Part shown: positions 63,298 through 64,000 of the stretch, piece by piece
Position numbering within the stretch: position 1 is the first letter of the stretch
Layout: every line of letters starts with the position of its first letter
Notes under the pieces: generated by a model
Seen by the model: only the letters and a program-made list of their open reading frames with translations
What the model was told of the DNA's origin: nothing
Database searches by the model: none
Assembly (NCBI RefSeq): GCF_900105135.1
Contig: NZ_LT629741.1
Coordinates: 2,108,001 to 2,172,000, forward strand
Reading direction: 5' to 3'
Length of the DNA: 64,000 nucleotides
Origin: Gramella sp. MAR_2010_147
Lineage (GTDB): Bacteria > Bacteroidota > Bacteroidia > Flavobacteriales > Flavobacteriaceae
Translations under genes and position numbers: made by a program

Positions 63298-64000
63298 TTA
63301 AGCTGGCTTTTTATCTAAATTAAAAAATTGCTGGTAACTATCAGGATTTTCAACGGTTCCTCTTTCTGAAACGATCTTGATATTTATATTTTTTTCCTCA
63401 GCCTTAATTTTAAAGTCATCAAGAATTTCAATAATATCACTGTCCAGATATCTGGTTTTGCTTACATCCATCACTAGATAAGAATTTTCATCAAGGTTAT
63501 TTAGCTCCTTAAGAATAGCTCCTTTATTGATAAAAGTAACCTCTTCAGCAAGTCTCATTTTTACTGTTTTACTTCCGTTTTCAACATTTTCGATATGAAG
63601 AAAATAAGAGTTCTGGTAACTTTTTATTAAGATCACAAAAACACCCACGACAAGACCTAAGCTAATCCCTATTAATAGATCTCCAAAAATGATTCCCACT
63701 ATGGTAACTATAAAAGGTACAAATTGTTTCCATCCCGCTTTATACATATTTATAAATAAAGATGGTTTTGCCAGTTTATAACCAACCAGGAATAAAATAG
63801 CTGCCAATACTGAAAGTGGAATATAATTTAGAATATTTGGAATAATCACTACAGAGATCAGTAATAAGAACCCGTGTATGATCGCAGACATTTTTGTTTG
63901 TCCTCCAGATTGAACATTTGCAGAACTCCTAACAATTACCTGGGTTACAGGCAATCCTCCAATTAGTCCTGACACCATATTACCAGTTCCCTGAGCAAAA
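63298..64000 (-). CDS. SulP family anion transporter with STAS domain (5' end outside window)
   Basis: The visible part (more than 230 residues) contains the end of the SulP membrane domain: QGTGNMVSGLIGGLPVTQ near the window edge, then RSSANVQSGGQTKMSAIIHG and further helices (ILNYIPLSVLAAILF, LVGYKLAKPSLF). A C-terminal STAS domain follows (about 145-226; LVMDVSKTRYLDSDIIEILDD). Family members carry sulfate or bicarbonate. The carbonic anhydrase neighbour favours bicarbonate, which is inferred. The reading frame continues unbroken to base 64000. Confidence 0.9.
   Translation of the reverse strand, partial: FAQGTGNMVSGLIGGLPVTQVIVRSSANVQSGGQTKMSAIIHGFLLLISVVIIPNILNYIPLSVLAAILFLVGYKLAKPSLFINMYKAGWKQFVPFIVTIVGIIFGDLLIGISLGLVVGVFVILIKSYQNSYFLHIENVENGSKTVKMRLAEEVTFINKGAILKELNNLDENSYLVMDVSKTRYLDSDIIEILDDFKIKAEEKNINIKIVSERGTVENPDSYQQFFNLDKKPA

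Overview
The window is a contiguous piece of chromosome from a marine-type Bacteroidota bacterium, almost certainly family Flavobacteriaceae and possibly close to Gramella/Christiangramia. The evidence is the AT-rich DNA, a SusC/SusD polysaccharide-utilisation locus (PUL), flavobacterial families (DUF3078, DUF2490, GH97, S9 and M28 peptidases), TAnnTTTG-type -7 promoter boxes and weak ribosome-binding sites. It holds about 60 protein genes and one tRNA gene. I see no insertion sequence, prophage, CRISPR array, rRNA or origin. The first gene (dCMP deaminase) and the last (SulP transporter) are cut by the window edges.

Layout. 1-4170: dCMP deaminase and S41 processing protease, then a small flavoprotein/MarC cluster on the minus strand and a DUF3109 gene. 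4171-9883: dNTP metabolism, with nrdB, nrdA and a dGTPase behind a 576-base spacer that carries a perfect palindrome and repeated GTTGAAAAC-like 9-mers. 10012-14497: a histidine kinase broken by a reading-frame change, a DUF3078 barrel protein, dxs and tadA. 14705-29101, all on the minus strand: a PUL that reads regulator, SusC, SusD, surface glycan-binding lipoprotein, GH16 lipoprotein, GH3, GH16. This is the set expected for a beta-1,3-glucan of laminarin type. SusC/SusD and the lipoproteins would bind and cut at the surface, SusC would import oligosaccharides, the periplasmic GH16/GH3 pair would finish them to glucose, and a membrane-anchored LuxR-type regulator would sense the sugar.

29328-38203: a 1205-residue outer-membrane fusion protein whose phosphoesterase domain has lost its metal-binding signatures, a haloacid dehalogenase, tRNA-Arg(CCU), and a run of secreted or uncharacterised proteins (DUF2490, DUF1028, a lipoprotein with a twice-repeated HG..GH.C..PVG motif, and DUF3095, which has cyclase-like motifs). 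38217-49569: peptidases M28 and S9, a class V aminotransferase, a GH97 alpha-glucosidase, a trans-sulfuration enzyme, a DUF3298 lipoprotein, an ArsC-like protein and a DMT permease. 49759-56571: small conserved proteins followed by the compact yicC-gmk-nadD operon, a BON-LysM protein and gpsA. 56700-64000: two consecutive lipoproteins that appear to share a C-terminal beta-solenoid, a pheS operon with two small downstream genes (one of only 58 codons), a ceramidase-like membrane protein, a CvpA-like protein, and a beta-carbonic anhydrase next to a SulP transporter.

Most of the region is ordinary core genome. The points I find most worth a second look are the pseudo-phosphoesterase/kinase-like/barrel fusion, the apparent 2-base deletion in the histidine kinase, the paired beta-solenoid lipoproteins, the repeated PVG-motif lipoprotein and DUF3095. 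I did not find convincing evidence for a new defence or mobile system.
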